Source: Bradyrhizobium sp. 1(2017) (GTDB lineage Bacteria; Pseudomonadota; Alphaproteobacteria; Rhizobiales; Xanthobacteraceae). Taken from it: DNA of 64,000 nt. The stretch is from contig NZ_CP050022.2 of NCBI RefSeq assembly GCF_011602485.2, positions 7,212,001 to 7,276,000 of the forward strand, given 5' to 3'. The translations under genes and the position numbers were made by a program. The notes beneath the pieces were generated by a model that saw only the letters and a list, made by a program, of their open reading frames with translations, had not been told where the DNA came from and searched no databases. Of the stretch, positions 1 to 9,761 are shown one piece after another (the first letter of the stretch is position 1; every line of letters starts with the position of its first letter).

Positions 1-377
1 GAGCGGCGGTCGTTGGTGGAGCGGATCCGCGCGCATAGGTCGCGGCTCTCGAGATTGTCGAGCATCGCCACGAAGTTCGGCCTGAGGATGCCGAGCGTCG
101 AGGCGATCTCGGTCTGGTTACGGCCCGGATTCTTCTCAACCAGCAGCAGCACGGAGAATTGCGCCGGCGTGAGCTGGAGCGAAACCATGCAGCGCAGGAA
201 GTTCTCGAACACCTTGAGCTGCGCCCGCTTCAGGACATAGCCGAGCTGTTCGGAGAGCTCGCCGAGCTGGAGCGCCTCCGCAGAACCCTGACCTTGCGGT
301 TCGGCCGCGTCCTTGCGACCCTTGACCGGGTCGGCCGGCTTGTCGGAGGACTTTTCAGCGGTCTTGGAAACGGTCAT
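1..377 (-). CDS. MarR-family transcriptional regulator (partial, C-terminus outside window)
   Basis: The 125 visible residues start MTVSKTAEKS and continue with a polar linker and a winged helix-turn-helix (TPAQFSVLLLVEKN, NQTEIASTLGILRPNFVAML, then the wing around RIRSTNDRR), which is the MarR fold. The reading frame runs off the left edge, so the ligand-binding C-terminal helices are not seen. It is divergent from the ABC importer at 551, with a perfect inverted repeat between them. The neighbouring genes match the p-coumarate (Cou) locus of Rhodopseudomonas palustris, whose regulator CouR is a MarR protein that responds to p-coumaroyl-CoA; orthology is inferred from context, not alignment. 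Confidence 0.85.
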   Translation of the reverse strand, partial: MTVSKTAEKSSDKPADPVKGRKDAAEPQGQGSAEALQLGELSEQLGYVLKRAQLKVFENFLRCMVSLQLTPAQFSVLLLVEKNPGRNQTEIASTLGILRPNFVAMLDNLESRDLCARIRSTNDRR

Positions 378-435
378 CGCCTCGTGCTCGTAATCCCGCT
401 AAATTCAGGACGGGTCGTTCCCCACCCTTGATGTT

Positions 436-469
436 ATATTTGATAATTGTTATGGACCATATCAAATAT
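436..469. promoter_or_regulatory. Inverted repeat, probable MarR operator
   Basis: ATATTTGATA at 436-445 and TATCAAATAT at 460-469 are perfect 10-bp inverted arms with a 14-bp spacer, in the divergent gap between the MarR gene and the ABC importer. MarR proteins usually autoregulate from such sites. The binding protein is inferred. Confidence 0.6.
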
Positions 470-550
470 CGTCAGCGTTTTTCAATGGCTGTGAACGGAC
501 CGTCCACCGCAATCGGGGGGACCGGCCCGGATTAGGGGGAGCGTCCGGTC

Positions 551-1591
551 TTGAATACCACCATCATGCTGTTCCTGCTGCAGGACGGCATCACCAATGG
601 CGCGATCTATGCGCTGCTCGGCCTTGCGCTGGTGCTGGTGTTCGCCGTCACTCGCGTGATCCTCATTCCCCAAGGCGAATTCGTCACCTATGGCGCACTG
701 ACCTACGCCTCGCTGGCGGCGGGCCAGATGCCGGGCACGGCAAAGCTCGCACTTGCGCTCGGCATCGGCGCCTTCGCCTTCGACCTGTTCGTCGCGCGCA
801 AGGCCCTGCACGGACGCCTGATCCTGCGCAGCGTGATCGCCAACGTCGTGCTGCCGGCCATCGTGCTGGCGCTGACCCTGTACTTCGCCGCCCAGAAGCC
901 GCCGGTCGCCATCTGCATCGCGCTGCCGCTGGTGATCGTGGCGATGATCGGCCTGTACCTCTACCGCATCGCGTTCCAGCCGCTGGCGCACACCTCCGTG
1001 CTGGTGCTGCTGATCGCATCGGTGGGCGTCCACCTCGCGCTGCAGGGGCTCGGCCTCTTGTTCTTCGGGGCCGAAGGCCAGCGCGGGCCTGCCGTGCTGT
1101 CCGGCGCCTTCACCGCCGGTGCGCTGCGCTTCACGGGCCAGAGCATCACGGTCTACGCGATCACCATCGCCTTCATCGTCGGGCTCTGGCTGTTCTTCGG
1201 CCTGACGCTTTACGGCAAGGCCTTGCGCGCGACCGCGGTGAACCGGCTGGGGGCGCGGCTTGCCGGCATCCGCACCACGCTGTCGGGACAGATCGCCTTC
1301 CTGCTCGCGTCCGTCATCGGCGCGCTGTCGGGCATCCTGATCGTGCCGATCACGACGCTGTATTACGACTCCGGCTTCCTGATCGGTCTGAAGGGCTTCG
1401 TCGCCGCCATCATCGGCGGCCTCGTCAGCTATCCCCTCACGGCCGTCGCGGCGCTGGTGGTCGGCACCGTCGAGGCGTTCTCGTCCTTCTACGCATCCAA
1501 TTACAAGGAGGTCATCGTCTTCATGCTGCTGATTCCCGTGCTGCTGCTGCGCTCGCTCGCCGCGCCCGCGGTCGAGGAAGAGAAGGACTGA
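551..1591 (+). CDS. Branched-chain amino acid-type (LivH) ABC transporter permease
   Basis: A 346-residue polytopic inner-membrane protein. The N-terminus (FLLQDGITNGAIYALLGLAL) is the hallmark of LivH permeases and is followed by about eight to ten hydrophobic segments and the Gly-rich conserved loop AAIIGGLVSYPLTAV near residue 285. It forms the channel with the LivM-LivG fusion 7 bases downstream and the LivF ATPase. HAAT-family importers carry amino acids but also aromatic acids. Because the cognate-looking binding protein (16979-18130) sits in a phenylpropenoid gene set, aromatic-acid uptake is the likely job; R. palustris CouPSTU is the closest described parallel I know. The substrate is inferred. 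Confidence 0.88.
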   Translation: MNTTIMLFLLQDGITNGAIYALLGLALVLVFAVTRVILIPQGEFVTYGALTYASLAAGQMPGTAKLALALGIGAFAFDLFVARKALHGRLILRSVIANVVLPAIVLALTLYFAAQKPPVAICIALPLVIVAMIGLYLYRIAFQPLAHTSVLVLLIASVGVHLALQGLGLLFFGAEGQRGPAVLSGAFTAGALRFTGQSITVYAITIAFIVGLWLFFGLTLYGKALRATAVNRLGARLAGIRTTLSGQIAFLLASVIGALSGILIVPITTLYYDSGFLIGLKGFVAAIIGGLVSYPLTAVAALVVGTVEAFSSFYASNYKEVIVFMLLIPVLLLRSLAAPAVEEEKD

Positions 1592-1598
1592 GGCCAAG

Positions 1599-3368
1599 AT
1601 GCAGAGCCGGCTTCCCATCATCGTCTTTGCGCTTGTCATGGCGGCGATCCCGTTCATCCCGGGCATGCCACCGTTCTGGATCGTGCTGCTCGACAACATT
1701 GGCCTTGCCGCCCTGGTCGCGATGGGGCTCGTGCTGCTGACCGGCGTCGGCGGCCTGACCTCCTTCGGACAAGCCGCCTTCGTCGGCTTCGGCGCCTACA
1801 CCACCGCGGTGCTGTCGACGGCCTACGGCGTGTCGCCCTGGCTGACCCTGCCGCTCTCGCTCCTGGTCAGCGGCGTGTTCGCAGTGCTGCTCGGCCTGAT
1901 CACCGTGCGCCTGTCCGGCCACTACCTGCCGCTCGGCACGATCGCCTGGGGGTTAGGGCTGTTCTATCTGTTCAGCAAGCTGGAATTCCTAGGCAGAAAC
2001 GACGGCATCTCGGCGATCCCGCCGCTGTCGATCGGCACGTTCAAGATGCTCTCGCCCGGCTCGATCTATTACGCGATCTGGGCTGCCGTCATCCTCTCGG
2101 CCCTGCTGACGATGAACCTGCTGGATTCCCGCACCGGCCGCGCCATCCGCGCGCTCAGGCGCGGCCATGTCGCGGCGGAAGCCTTCGGCGTGCACACGCC
2201 ACGCGCCAAGCTCCTGGTGTTCATCCACGCCGCCGTGCTCGCCGGCCTCTCCGGCTGGCTCTACGCGCATCTTCAGCGCGCGGTGAACCCGACACCGTTC
2301 GGCGCGCATATGGGCATCGAATACCTCTTCATCGCCGTGGTCGGCGGCGCCGGCTATGTCTGGGGCGGCGTGCTGGGTGCTGCCATCGTCGTGATCCTGA
2401 AGGAGGTGCTGCAAAGCTATCTGCCGCTGCTCCTGCCCGGCTCCGGCCAGGTCGAGACCATCGTGTTCGGTATCATGCTGGTGGCGCTGCTGCAGCTCGC
2501 TCCGGGCGGGCTCTGGCCCTGGCTGATGTCATTCCTGCCCGAGCGGACCAGCGGCAAGAAGCCCGACACCTCGCTGAAACTGGAGCATCGCGCCCGCGCG
2601 GCCGGCGAATCCAACACCCTGCTCCAGGTCGACAAGGCGCGGAAGCAGTTCGGCGGCGTGGTCGCGGTCAACAACGTCTCCTTCGACGTCCACGCCCGCG
2701 AGATCGTCGCGCTGATCGGACCGAACGGCGCCGGCAAGAGCACGACATTCAACCTGATCACCGGCGTGCTGTCGGCGACCTCGGGCTCGATCTCGGTGCT
2801 CGGCAGGAAGGTCGACAAGGCGCCCCCGCAGGAGATCGTCAAGCTCGGCATCAGCAGGACCTTCCAGCACGTCAAGCTGGTGCCTGACATGACCGTGCTG
2901 GAGAACGTCGCGATCGGCGCCCATCTGCGCGGTCATGCCGGCCCCGTCTCCTCGATGCTGCGGCTCGACCGGGCCGACGAGGCCAAGCTGCTCGCGGAAG
3001 CCGCCCGCCAGATCGAGCGCGTCGGCCTCACCGAGCAGATGCACCAGCTCGCTGGCAGCCTTTCGCTCGGCCAGCAGCGCATCGTCGAGATTGCCCGCGC
3101 GCTGTGCGTCGATCCGATGCTGTTGCTGCTCGACGAGCCGGCCGCGGGGCTGCGCCACATGGAGAAGCAGCGCCTTGCGACGCTGCTCCGCGAGCTGCGC
3201 GACGGCGGCATGAGCGTGCTGCTGGTCGAGCACGACATGGGCTTCGTCATGAACCTCGCCGACCGCATCGTGGTGCTCGATTTCGGCACCAAGATCGCGG
3301 AGGGCACGCCCGCCACGATCAAGACCAATCCCGAAGTAATCAAGGCCTATCTCGGAGTGGCGGCATGA
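1599..3368 (+). CDS. LivM-LivG fusion: ABC permease joined to ATP-binding domain
   Basis: A 589-residue two-domain protein. Residues 1-310 are a LivM-type permease ([20 protein letters not shown] near the N-terminus, several membrane helices). After a linker at about 311-340 comes a full LivG-type ATPase with Walker [10 protein letters not shown] (374-382), signature SLSLGQQ (about 487-493) and Walker B LLLLDEP (508-514). In E. coli these are separate genes; the natural fusion recurs in Bradyrhizobium-type genomes. It lies 7 bases after the LivH gene and its TGA overlaps the LivF start (ATGA), so the three genes are translationally coupled. Confidence 0.92.
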   Translation: MQSRLPIIVFALVMAAIPFIPGMPPFWIVLLDNIGLAALVAMGLVLLTGVGGLTSFGQAAFVGFGAYTTAVLSTAYGVSPWLTLPLSLLVSGVFAVLLGLITVRLSGHYLPLGTIAWGLGLFYLFSKLEFLGRNDGISAIPPLSIGTFKMLSPGSIYYAIWAAVILSALLTMNLLDSRTGRAIRALRRGHVAAEAFGVHTPRAKLLVFIHAAVLAGLSGWLYAHLQRAVNPTPFGAHMGIEYLFIAVVGGAGYVWGGVLGAAIVVILKEVLQSYLPLLLPGSGQVETIVFGIMLVALLQLAPGGLWPWLMSFLPERTSGKKPDTSLKLEHRARAAGESNTLLQVDKARKQFGGVVAVNNVSFDVHAREIVALIGPNGAGKSTTFNLITGVLSATSGSISVLGRKVDKAPPQEIVKLGISRTFQHVKLVPDMTVLENVAIGAHLRGHAGPVSSMLRLDRADEAKLLAEAARQIERVGLTEQMHQLAGSLSLGQQRIVEIARALCVDPMLLLLDEPAAGLRHMEKQRLATLLRELRDGGMSVLLVEHDMGFVMNLADRIVVLDFGTKIAEGTPATIKTNPEVIKAYLGVAA

Positions 3369-4096
3369 GCGCGCTGTTGTCCGTCACCGATGCGCATGTC
3401 GCCTATGGCAAGGTCGAAGCCGTGCGTTCGGTCTCGCTCGAGGTCGGGGCCAACCAGATCGTGACCATCGTCGGCGCCAACGGCGCCGGCAAGACCACGC
3501 TGCTTTCGGCCATCATGGGCGTCCTACCGTTGAAGGGCCGCGTCGCGTTCGCCGGCCAGGATCTCGCCCCCCTCGACATCGAGGACCGGGTCGCGATGGG
3601 GCTCGGCCTCGTTCCCGAGCACCGCGAATTGTTCGTGACCATGAATGTCGAGGACAATCTCGAGCTCGGCGCCTTCCGCATCGAGCGAAGCAAGGCGAAG
3701 GCCTCAATGGAGCGCGTCTACACGCTGTTTCCGCGGCTGAAGGAGCGGCGCAAGCAGCTCGCCGGCACGCTCTCCGGCGGCGAGCAGCAGATGCTGGCGA
3801 TGGGCCGCGCCCTGATGGGCGAGCCGAAGCTCCTGATGCTGGACGAGCCGAGCCTCGGCCTCGCGCCGATCATCGTCGCCGACATCTTCCGCATCGTCAC
3901 CGAGCTGCGCGCCAGCGGCGTCTCCGTGCTGCTGGTCGAACAGAACGCCCAGGCCGCGCTGAAGATCGCGGACCAGGCCTATGTGATGGAGCTCGGCGAA
4001 TTCGTGCTCAGCGGCAAGGCAGCCGACGTCGCCGCGAACGAACGCGTCGCGGCAAGCTATCTCGGCTTCCAGCATGAAGGCGCGAGCGCGCTTTAA
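3365..4096 (+). CDS. LivF-type ABC transporter ATP-binding protein
   Basis: A 243-residue cytoplasmic ATPase with Walker [10 protein letters not shown] (37-45), signature LSGGEQQ (136-142) and Walker B LLMLDEP near 158. I chose the start at the ATGA overlap with the preceding gene. An in-frame extension upstream exists but is read through the LivG coding region and is not family-like. It pairs with the LivG domain of the fusion protein to power the importer. It is the last gene of the operon, since the next gene is on the opposite strand. Confidence 0.92.
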   Translation: MSALLSVTDAHVAYGKVEAVRSVSLEVGANQIVTIVGANGAGKTTLLSAIMGVLPLKGRVAFAGQDLAPLDIEDRVAMGLGLVPEHRELFVTMNVEDNLELGAFRIERSKAKASMERVYTLFPRLKERRKQLAGTLSGGEQQMLAMGRALMGEPKLLMLDEPSLGLAPIIVADIFRIVTELRASGVSVLLVEQNAQAALKIADQAYVMELGEFVLSGKAADVAANERVAASYLGFQHEGASAL

Positions 4097-4123
4097 CAAC
4101 AAAGCCGAAGAACGGGCGACTCC

Positions 4124-4576
4124 TCAATAGCCGTAATAGGGGTCGCAACCACCGCCGTAGCCGTACCCGTAACCGCCGTAATAACCGCCGCCAGAGTAGG
4201 GGGAGTAGCCGTAATAGGACGACCCATAATAGGCGCTGCTAGCGATCGCTCCGCCGACCAGAGCCCCTGCGGCCAGGCCGTAATAGGGACGATAGCCATA
4301 GCCGCGACCATAGCCGAAGCCGCGGTAGTAACCGCCTCTGTAGCCGATGCCCCGGTAGGCGTAGCCCCCGCGCCAGCCGCCTCCCCAACCGCCCCGATAG
4401 CCCCAGCCGCCGCCCCGATACACTCCCCAGCGAACCTGGACCGTCTCGGGCGAAGCCGCATCTTTCATCGCCGCCAGATTGACCGGCAGCAAGGGCGCAG
4501 CCTGTGCCGCAACTCCGCCGATGCTGATCGCGGCAGCCACCGCGATTGCCGTCAATACCGCTCGGTGAATGCTCAT
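4124..4576 (-). CDS. Exported Gly/Tyr-rich low-complexity protein
   Basis: A 150-residue protein with a signal peptide (MSIHRAVLTAIAVAAAISIG, cleavage probably after AQAA), a short non-repetitive segment (LPVNLAAMKDAASPETVQVR), then about 100 residues dominated by Gly, Tyr and Arg in GGWGYRGG/RGGYYRG-like repeats. It ends GGGCDPYYGY. The start is the ATG at 4576 because it follows GGAGGAG at good spacing. Rhizobia commonly carry such secreted Gly-Tyr-rich proteins; their function is not established, with envelope or surface roles suspected. The gene is monocistronic and convergent with the liv operon. Confidence 0.75.
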   Translation of the reverse strand: MSIHRAVLTAIAVAAAISIGGVAAQAAPLLPVNLAAMKDAASPETVQVRWGVYRGGGWGYRGGWGGGWRGGYAYRGIGYRGGYYRGFGYGRGYGYRPYYGLAAGALVGGAIASSAYYGSSYYGYSPYSGGGYYGGYGYGYGGGCDPYYGY

Positions 4577-4706
4577 GGTTCTTGCTCCTCCCTGAACCTG
4601 TCGTGAGCGGTCAACCAACTCACAACGAGGCGACCATTACTTGATCCAGATCAAGAGCGACGTACCGCGTAGTCAGGCCCCCTGAGGCAGTGGAGCCAAA
4701 ACGTTG

Positions 4707-5327
4707 CTAAGCGACTTGCCCCTTCAGCGCCGCCACCTCCGCCTCCAGCTCCGCGATCCTCGCATCCCTCGCCGCCAGCGCGGCCGCCACGTCCGGCGCA
4801 TCGAACTTCTGCGGGATGTGCTGCGGACAGTTGGTGTCCCAGGTCGTAATCGTGAACAGGATCACCTGCTCGGGCCGGGCGCGATAGCCCTTCGGCATCA
4901 GCGACGTCGTCAGCGCCTCGTCGTCCTCGACGATTCGCGCCTCGCCCCAGATCTTCACCCGGCGGCGATGAGCGTAGTCCATCACGAAGATATAGGCCTT
5001 GGGATTCTCCGAGAGGTTGCCCTGGGTGATGAACTGCTGGTTGCCGGCATAGTCGGCGAAGGCGAGCGTCTGCTTGTCCAGCACCTTGAGAAACCCCTTC
5101 GGGCCGCCGCGGTGCTGGATATAGGGCTGGCCATCCGCCGAAGCGGTGGCGAAATAGAAGCTATTGGCGTCAGCCAGGAAGGCCGCAAGGTTCTCGTCGA
5201 CCTCGGTGCGCCAGCCGCGCTGCTCGCTACGCGCATAGGCCTCGCGCGAGCCCTTGCGGGCCTGAATCGCCTTCACCGCCGGCGAGAAGGCGACATCGCT
5301 GGCATAGGTATCGGTTGCTGTCGTCAT
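4707..5327 (-). CDS. Pyridoxamine 5'-phosphate oxidase-like flavin-binding-fold protein
   Basis: A 206-residue protein with the split-barrel PNPOx-like fold: LAAFLADANSFYFATASADG followed by PYIQHRGGPKGFLKVLDKQT and FADYAGNQQFITQGNLSENP, the pattern of general-stress FMN/F420-type proteins. The C-terminus has a short predicted coiled coil (ALAARDARIAELEAEVAALK). Its exact reaction cannot be told; it is probably a flavin-dependent oxidoreductase. A CAGGAGA Shine-Dalgarno supports the start at 5327. It is divergent from a LysR regulator that probably controls it. Confidence 0.85.
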   Translation of the reverse strand: MTTATDTYASDVAFSPAVKAIQARKGSREAYARSEQRGWRTEVDENLAAFLADANSFYFATASADGQPYIQHRGGPKGFLKVLDKQTLAFADYAGNQQFITQGNLSENPKAYIFVMDYAHRRRVKIWGEARIVEDDEALTTSLMPKGYRARPEQVILFTITTWDTNCPQHIPQKFDAPDVAAALAARDARIAELEAEVAALKGQVA

Positions 5328-5412
5328 CGGAACGTCTCCTGAAATTCCGGCGCATTCCTGCGTCTTTCACTGTTCAAGGTGGGCCTGCCGGACGCTAAAA
5401 CAATCTGGCCAC

Positions 5413-5441
5413 TTGACACTTCATCGTTGCAATATATGCAA
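5413..5441 (+). promoter_or_regulatory. LysR-gene promoter with T-N11-A LysR box
   Basis: TTGACA (5413-5418) and TATGCA (5435-5440) are separated by 16 bp. They overlap TTGCA-ATATA-TGCAA (5427-5441), whose inner 13 bp fit the T-N11-A palindrome of LysR sites. The predicted transcript would begin at or just before the ATG at 5450. Confidence 0.5.
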
Positions 5442-5449
5442 TAATGGGC

Positions 5450-6334
5450 ATGGACCGGCTCGAAGCCATGCACGTCTTCGTCACCGTCGCCGATCTGCGC
5501 GGCTTTGCGCCGGCGGCGCGCAAGCTGCGCCTGTCGCCCTCGGCGGTGACGCGCCTGATTGCGGCGCTTGAGGAGCATCTCGGCGCGCGGCTGTTACAGC
5601 GGACCACGCGGCAGGTGACGCTGACCGATGTCGGCACGCGCTATCTGGAGCGCGCGCGGCGGATCCTCGCCGATGTCGAGGAAGCCGACGGCTCGGCGCG
5701 GCAGGAGCGCAACCGGCCGAGCGGACGCCTCGTGGTGTCGGCGCCGATCGGCTTCGGCCGGCTGCATGTCGGGCAGGTCATGACCGCCTATCTCAAGCGC
5801 TATCCCGAGGTCGCCTGCGAATTGCGGTTGTCGGATCATCTGGTGAACCTCGTCGAGGACGCCGTCGATGCCGCGGTGCGGATCGGCCACCTCGCCGATT
5901 CCTCGCTGGTCGCGCGCCAGGTCGGCGAGATGCGGCGGATCGTGGTGGCCGCGCCCGGCTACCTCAAGCGTCACGGCGAGCCCGGGACGCCGGAGGCCCT
6001 CACCGCGCATCAGGCCATCCAGTTCGGTCCCTGGTCCGCATGGCGCTTCCTCCGCGACGGCCGCGATATCGAGGTGCCGCTGTCCCCTCGTTTCATCAGC
6101 AACAGCGCCGACGCGGCGCTGCAATATGCCGAAGCCGGCGGCGGCGTGACGCGCGTGCTGGCCTATCAGGCCGCCGAGGGCCTGAAGCGCGGACGGCTCA
6201 AGATCGTGCTCGCGGCCTATGAACAGCCGGCGCTGCCGATCCATATCGTCTACCCGACCTCGCGCCTGCTCTCGGCCAAGGTGCGCGCGTTCGTCGATCT
6301 CGTGGTGGAGACGGCGGAATGGAGGTTTGGGTGA
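5450..6334 (+). CDS. LysR-family transcriptional regulator
   Basis: A 294-residue LysR protein with an N-terminal winged HTH (FVTVADLRGFAPAARKLRLS, SAVTRLIAALEEHLGARLLQ) and a C-terminal substrate-binding-like effector domain (SGRLVVSAPIGFGRLHVGQV onward). Its organisation resembles the AaeR/DmlR-like subgroup. Two start codons, ATG 5444 and ATG 5450, are possible; 5450 gives the usual family N-terminus MDRLEAMHVF. No clear Shine-Dalgarno is visible, and the promoter lies unusually close. It probably regulates the divergent PNPOx-like gene and itself. Confidence 0.9.
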   Translation: MDRLEAMHVFVTVADLRGFAPAARKLRLSPSAVTRLIAALEEHLGARLLQRTTRQVTLTDVGTRYLERARRILADVEEADGSARQERNRPSGRLVVSAPIGFGRLHVGQVMTAYLKRYPEVACELRLSDHLVNLVEDAVDAAVRIGHLADSSLVARQVGEMRRIVVAAPGYLKRHGEPGTPEALTAHQAIQFGPWSAWRFLRDGRDIEVPLSPRFISNSADAALQYAEAGGGVTRVLAYQAAEGLKRGRLKIVLAAYEQPALPIHIVYPTSRLLSAKVRAFVDLVVETAEWRFG

Positions 6335-6340
6335 GGTCTC

Positions 6341-6472
6341 GTGCCCCGGACGCATCGCAGCGCACAGTGATGCGATGCAGAGCCGGGGCCCAGAAGGCGG
6401 CACGGTATCTTGTCGAGACATGGGTCCCGGCTCTGCGGAGCGGCGCTTCGCGCCGCACCGCGTCCGGGACAC
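6341..6472. repeat. Dispersed palindromic intergenic repeat
   Basis: Outer arms GTGCCCCGGACGC (6341-6353) and GCGTCCGGGACAC (6460-6472) are inverted, with an inner pair (GCAGAGCCGGGGCCCA against TGGGTCCCGGCTCTGC). Elements of this form are frequent between Bradyrhizobium genes. They lack coding capacity. This one sits between two convergent genes. Confidence 0.65.
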
Positions 6473-6487
6473 GGAGAGAGCAGTGGC

Positions 6488-6907
6488 CTACCCCTTCTTC
6501 GGCACCACCCTGAACGTCCCACTCGCGCGCGCGATCACGATGCCGTCGGCCTTGATCAGACACTGCGCGAAGCAGATCGTCTTGCCGGTCTTGATCACGT
6601 CGCTCTCGATCGAACACCACTGGCCGGTCTCGGCGGAGCCGACGAAATCGACCGAGAGCGAGACCGTCACGAACGAGGTGGTCCAGTTCGTGGCCAGCGC
6701 GCAGCTGTAGCCCATAGCATTGTCGGCGAGCGCCGTGATGAGCCCGCCATGGATCAGGCCGCGGCCGTTGGTGTGCGGCCTTGCCAGCCGCAGGCCGATG
6801 ATCACGGCCTTGTCGGTCGTCTTGGCGTAAAGCGGCTCCCAGGGTTCGGTAAGAGGGCTCTTGCGGAACAGCGGTTCGAAGCCGTCGGGGATCTCGGTGG
6901 AGGTCAT
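6488..6907 (-). CDS. PaaI-type hotdog-fold thioesterase
   Basis: A 139-residue single hotdog domain with the PaaI-family core HTNGRGLIHGGLITALADNA, in which HGG and the following acidic/Asn positions line the active site, and a central strand SLSVDFVGSA. Such enzymes hydrolyse acyl-CoA thioesters in the cytoplasm, often clearing dead-end aryl-CoA esters. The gene stands alone between two repeat elements. Proximity to the aromatic catabolism cluster suggests, but does not show, an aryl-CoA substrate. Confidence 0.85.
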   Translation of the reverse strand: MTSTEIPDGFEPLFRKSPLTEPWEPLYAKTTDKAVIIGLRLARPHTNGRGLIHGGLITALADNAMGYSCALATNWTTSFVTVSLSVDFVGSAETGQWCSIESDVIKTGKTICFAQCLIKADGIVIARASGTFRVVPKKG

Positions 6908-7035
6908 GGGTGTCTCGCGCGTCGCCGGTGAGTTGCCGGCATTGAACGCGATGTGGATGACGGTTTCACCGCCTACAAAGTTTTAAACGGGATTTGCGCG
7001 GGCGTTTGAAACATCCTCCGCCGTCATTGCGAGAT

Positions 7036-7129
7036 GCCGTAGGGTGGGCAAAGGCGCGAAGCGCCGTGCCCACCATCCCGCCGTAGCCGCGAAAGTGGTG
7101 GGCACGCTGCGCTTTGCCCACCCTACGGC
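7036..7129. repeat. Inverted intergenic repeat (GCCGTAGGGTGGGCAAA type)
   Basis: GCCGTAGGGTGGGCAAA at 7036 is repeated in inverse as TTTGCCCACCCTACGGC ending at 7129, with GTGCCCACC/GGTGGGCAC inner arms. This is another short palindromic element type common in Bradyrhizobium and Rhodopseudomonas intergenic DNA. It ends 6 bases beyond the pobA stop codon and could act as a terminator hairpin. Confidence 0.65.
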
Positions 7130-7135
7130 ACCGTC

Positions 7136-8473
<1,338 letters not shown>

Positions 8474-8501
8474 TCAATTCCGGCTTGAACGCGCCGGCCA
8501 A

Positions 8502-8521
8502 TTAGATAACATGTTAATTAA
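8502..8521. promoter_or_regulatory. Palindrome upstream of TRAP operon
   Basis: The core TAACATGTTA (8507-8516) is a perfect 10-bp palindrome with flanking TTA/TAA symmetry out to 8502 and 8521. It lies 50 bp before the TRAP binding-protein start. It is a candidate operator; the regulator is unknown. Confidence 0.4.
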
Positions 8522-8570
8522 AGAGACCGGGCCATCGAAGCCCGCGATCGACAACAGGGAGAGACGCGTG

Positions 8571-9587
8571 ATGAGGAAAGCCTGTCTGGCATTGCTGCTG
8601 GCCGCAAGCGTGAGCCCAGCGCTCGCGCAGGACAAGACCTTCGATTTGAAGATCTCGCACTGGGTGCCGGCCTCGCATCCGCTGCAAAAATCGCTGGAGG
8701 ACTGGGCGGCCGCAGTGGAGAAGGATTCCGGCGGCACCATCAAGGGCAAGGTGTTTCCGGCCCAGCAGCTCGGCAAGGCCTTCGACCATTACGACATGGC
8801 CCGCGACGGCATCGCCGACGTCACCTACGTCAATCCCGGCTACCAGCCCGGCCGCTTCCCGATCATCGGCGCCGGCGAGTTGCCGTTCCTGATCTCCGAC
8901 GCCAAGGGCGGCTCGATGGGGCTGGATGCCTGGTATCGCAAATATGCCGAGAAGGAGATGAAGGACGTCAAATACTGCCTCGCCTTCGTCCACTCGCCCT
9001 CCTCCTTCCATTCCAAGACCAAGAAGATCGTGGTGCCCGAGGACGTGAAGGGCCTGAAGATCCGTCCCGCCCACGCCACCATGGCCAACTTCGTCACCTC
9101 GCTCGGCGGCACCAACGTGCAGTCCTCCGCGCCGGAAGTGCGCGACATCATCGAGCGCGGCGTCGCCGACGGCGTCACCTTCCCCTGGGGCTCCCTGGTG
9201 CTGTTCGGCATCGACAAGGTGACCAAATACGACATGGAGGCGCCGCTCTACACCACGACCTTCGTGTTCGTGATCAACAAGGACAAGTACAACGCGATGT
9301 CCGACAAGCAGAAGGCCGCGATCGACAAGAACTGCACGGTCGAGATGGCGGGCGCGGTCGGCGAGCACTGGGGCAAGTTCGAGGATGCCGGCATCGCCAA
9401 GGTGAAGGCGGAATCCAGCCACGAGGTCTACAAGCTGACGCCCGAGCAGACCGCCGCCTGGAAGAAGGCCGCCGAGCCGCTGGTCAAGACCTGGAGCGAC
9501 GGCGCCAAGAAGGCCGGCGCCGATCCGGACGCCGCGCTCGCGGATCTCAAGGCCTCGCTGAAGAAGTACAACGCGCTGGCGGAGTGA
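8571..9587 (+). CDS. TRAP transporter periplasmic solute-binding protein (DctP type)
   Basis: A 338-residue periplasmic protein with signal peptide MRKACLALLLAASVSPALAQ and a mature DctP fold (KISHWVPASHPLQKSLEDWA; GLKIRPAHATMANFVTSLGG contains the conserved ligand-carboxylate Arg). The start at ATG 8571 follows AGGGAGAG; an upstream ATG at 8469 gives no signal peptide at the N-terminus. With the DctQ and DctM genes it forms a sodium-driven importer. R. palustris TarPQM, which takes up lignin-derived aromatic acids and lies in the same kind of cluster, is the closest described parallel; the substrate is inferred. Confidence 0.9.
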   Translation: MRKACLALLLAASVSPALAQDKTFDLKISHWVPASHPLQKSLEDWAAAVEKDSGGTIKGKVFPAQQLGKAFDHYDMARDGIADVTYVNPGYQPGRFPIIGAGELPFLISDAKGGSMGLDAWYRKYAEKEMKDVKYCLAFVHSPSSFHSKTKKIVVPEDVKGLKIRPAHATMANFVTSLGGTNVQSSAPEVRDIIERGVADGVTFPWGSLVLFGIDKVTKYDMEAPLYTTTFVFVINKDKYNAMSDKQKAAIDKNCTVEMAGAVGEHWGKFEDAGIAKVKAESSHEVYKLTPEQTAAWKKAAEPLVKTWSDGAKKAGADPDAALADLKASLKKYNALAE

Positions 9588-9600
9588 CGCGGCGGGTTCC

Positions 9601-9735
9601 TCTTCCCCTCGCCCCGTTCTCACGGGGTGAGGGGCTGCCTCCGCGCAAAAAGTGAGAGATGGACTCGCGCAGAGTCCTCCTCACCCGCCGCGCCTTGCGC
9701 GTCGGCCTCTGCCCGCACGCGGGGAGAGGCGAAGA
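9601..9735. repeat. Palindromic intergenic repeat inside the TRAP operon
   Basis: TCTTCCCCTCGCCCCG (9601-9616) is nearly inverted as CGGGGAGAGGCGAAGA (9720-9735), with an internal hairpin CTCGCCCCG/CGGGGTGAG. It sits between the TRAP binding-protein and small-permease genes, where it could lower downstream expression or stabilise the upstream mRNA. In-frame codons through it are an upstream extension of the next gene and not believed. Confidence 0.6.
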
Positions 9736-9761
9736 GCCGCCGCTGGAATCGAGATCAAGCA

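Noticed and set aside
482..1699. A 405-codon minus-strand open frame opposite the LivH gene
   Set aside because: It is rich in Arg, Gln, Asp and His as expected for the complement of a GC-rich membrane-protein gene, has no family features and no ribosome site.
3104..3364. An in-frame extension of LivF into the LivG coding region
   Set aside because: It encodes Arg/Ala-rich shadow sequence. The ATGA overlap at 3365 gives a normal LivF N-terminus.
9627..9761. An N-terminal extension of the DctQ gene
   Set aside because: The extra codons run through a palindromic repeat and are not membrane-protein-like; ATG 9762 starts the family sequence.
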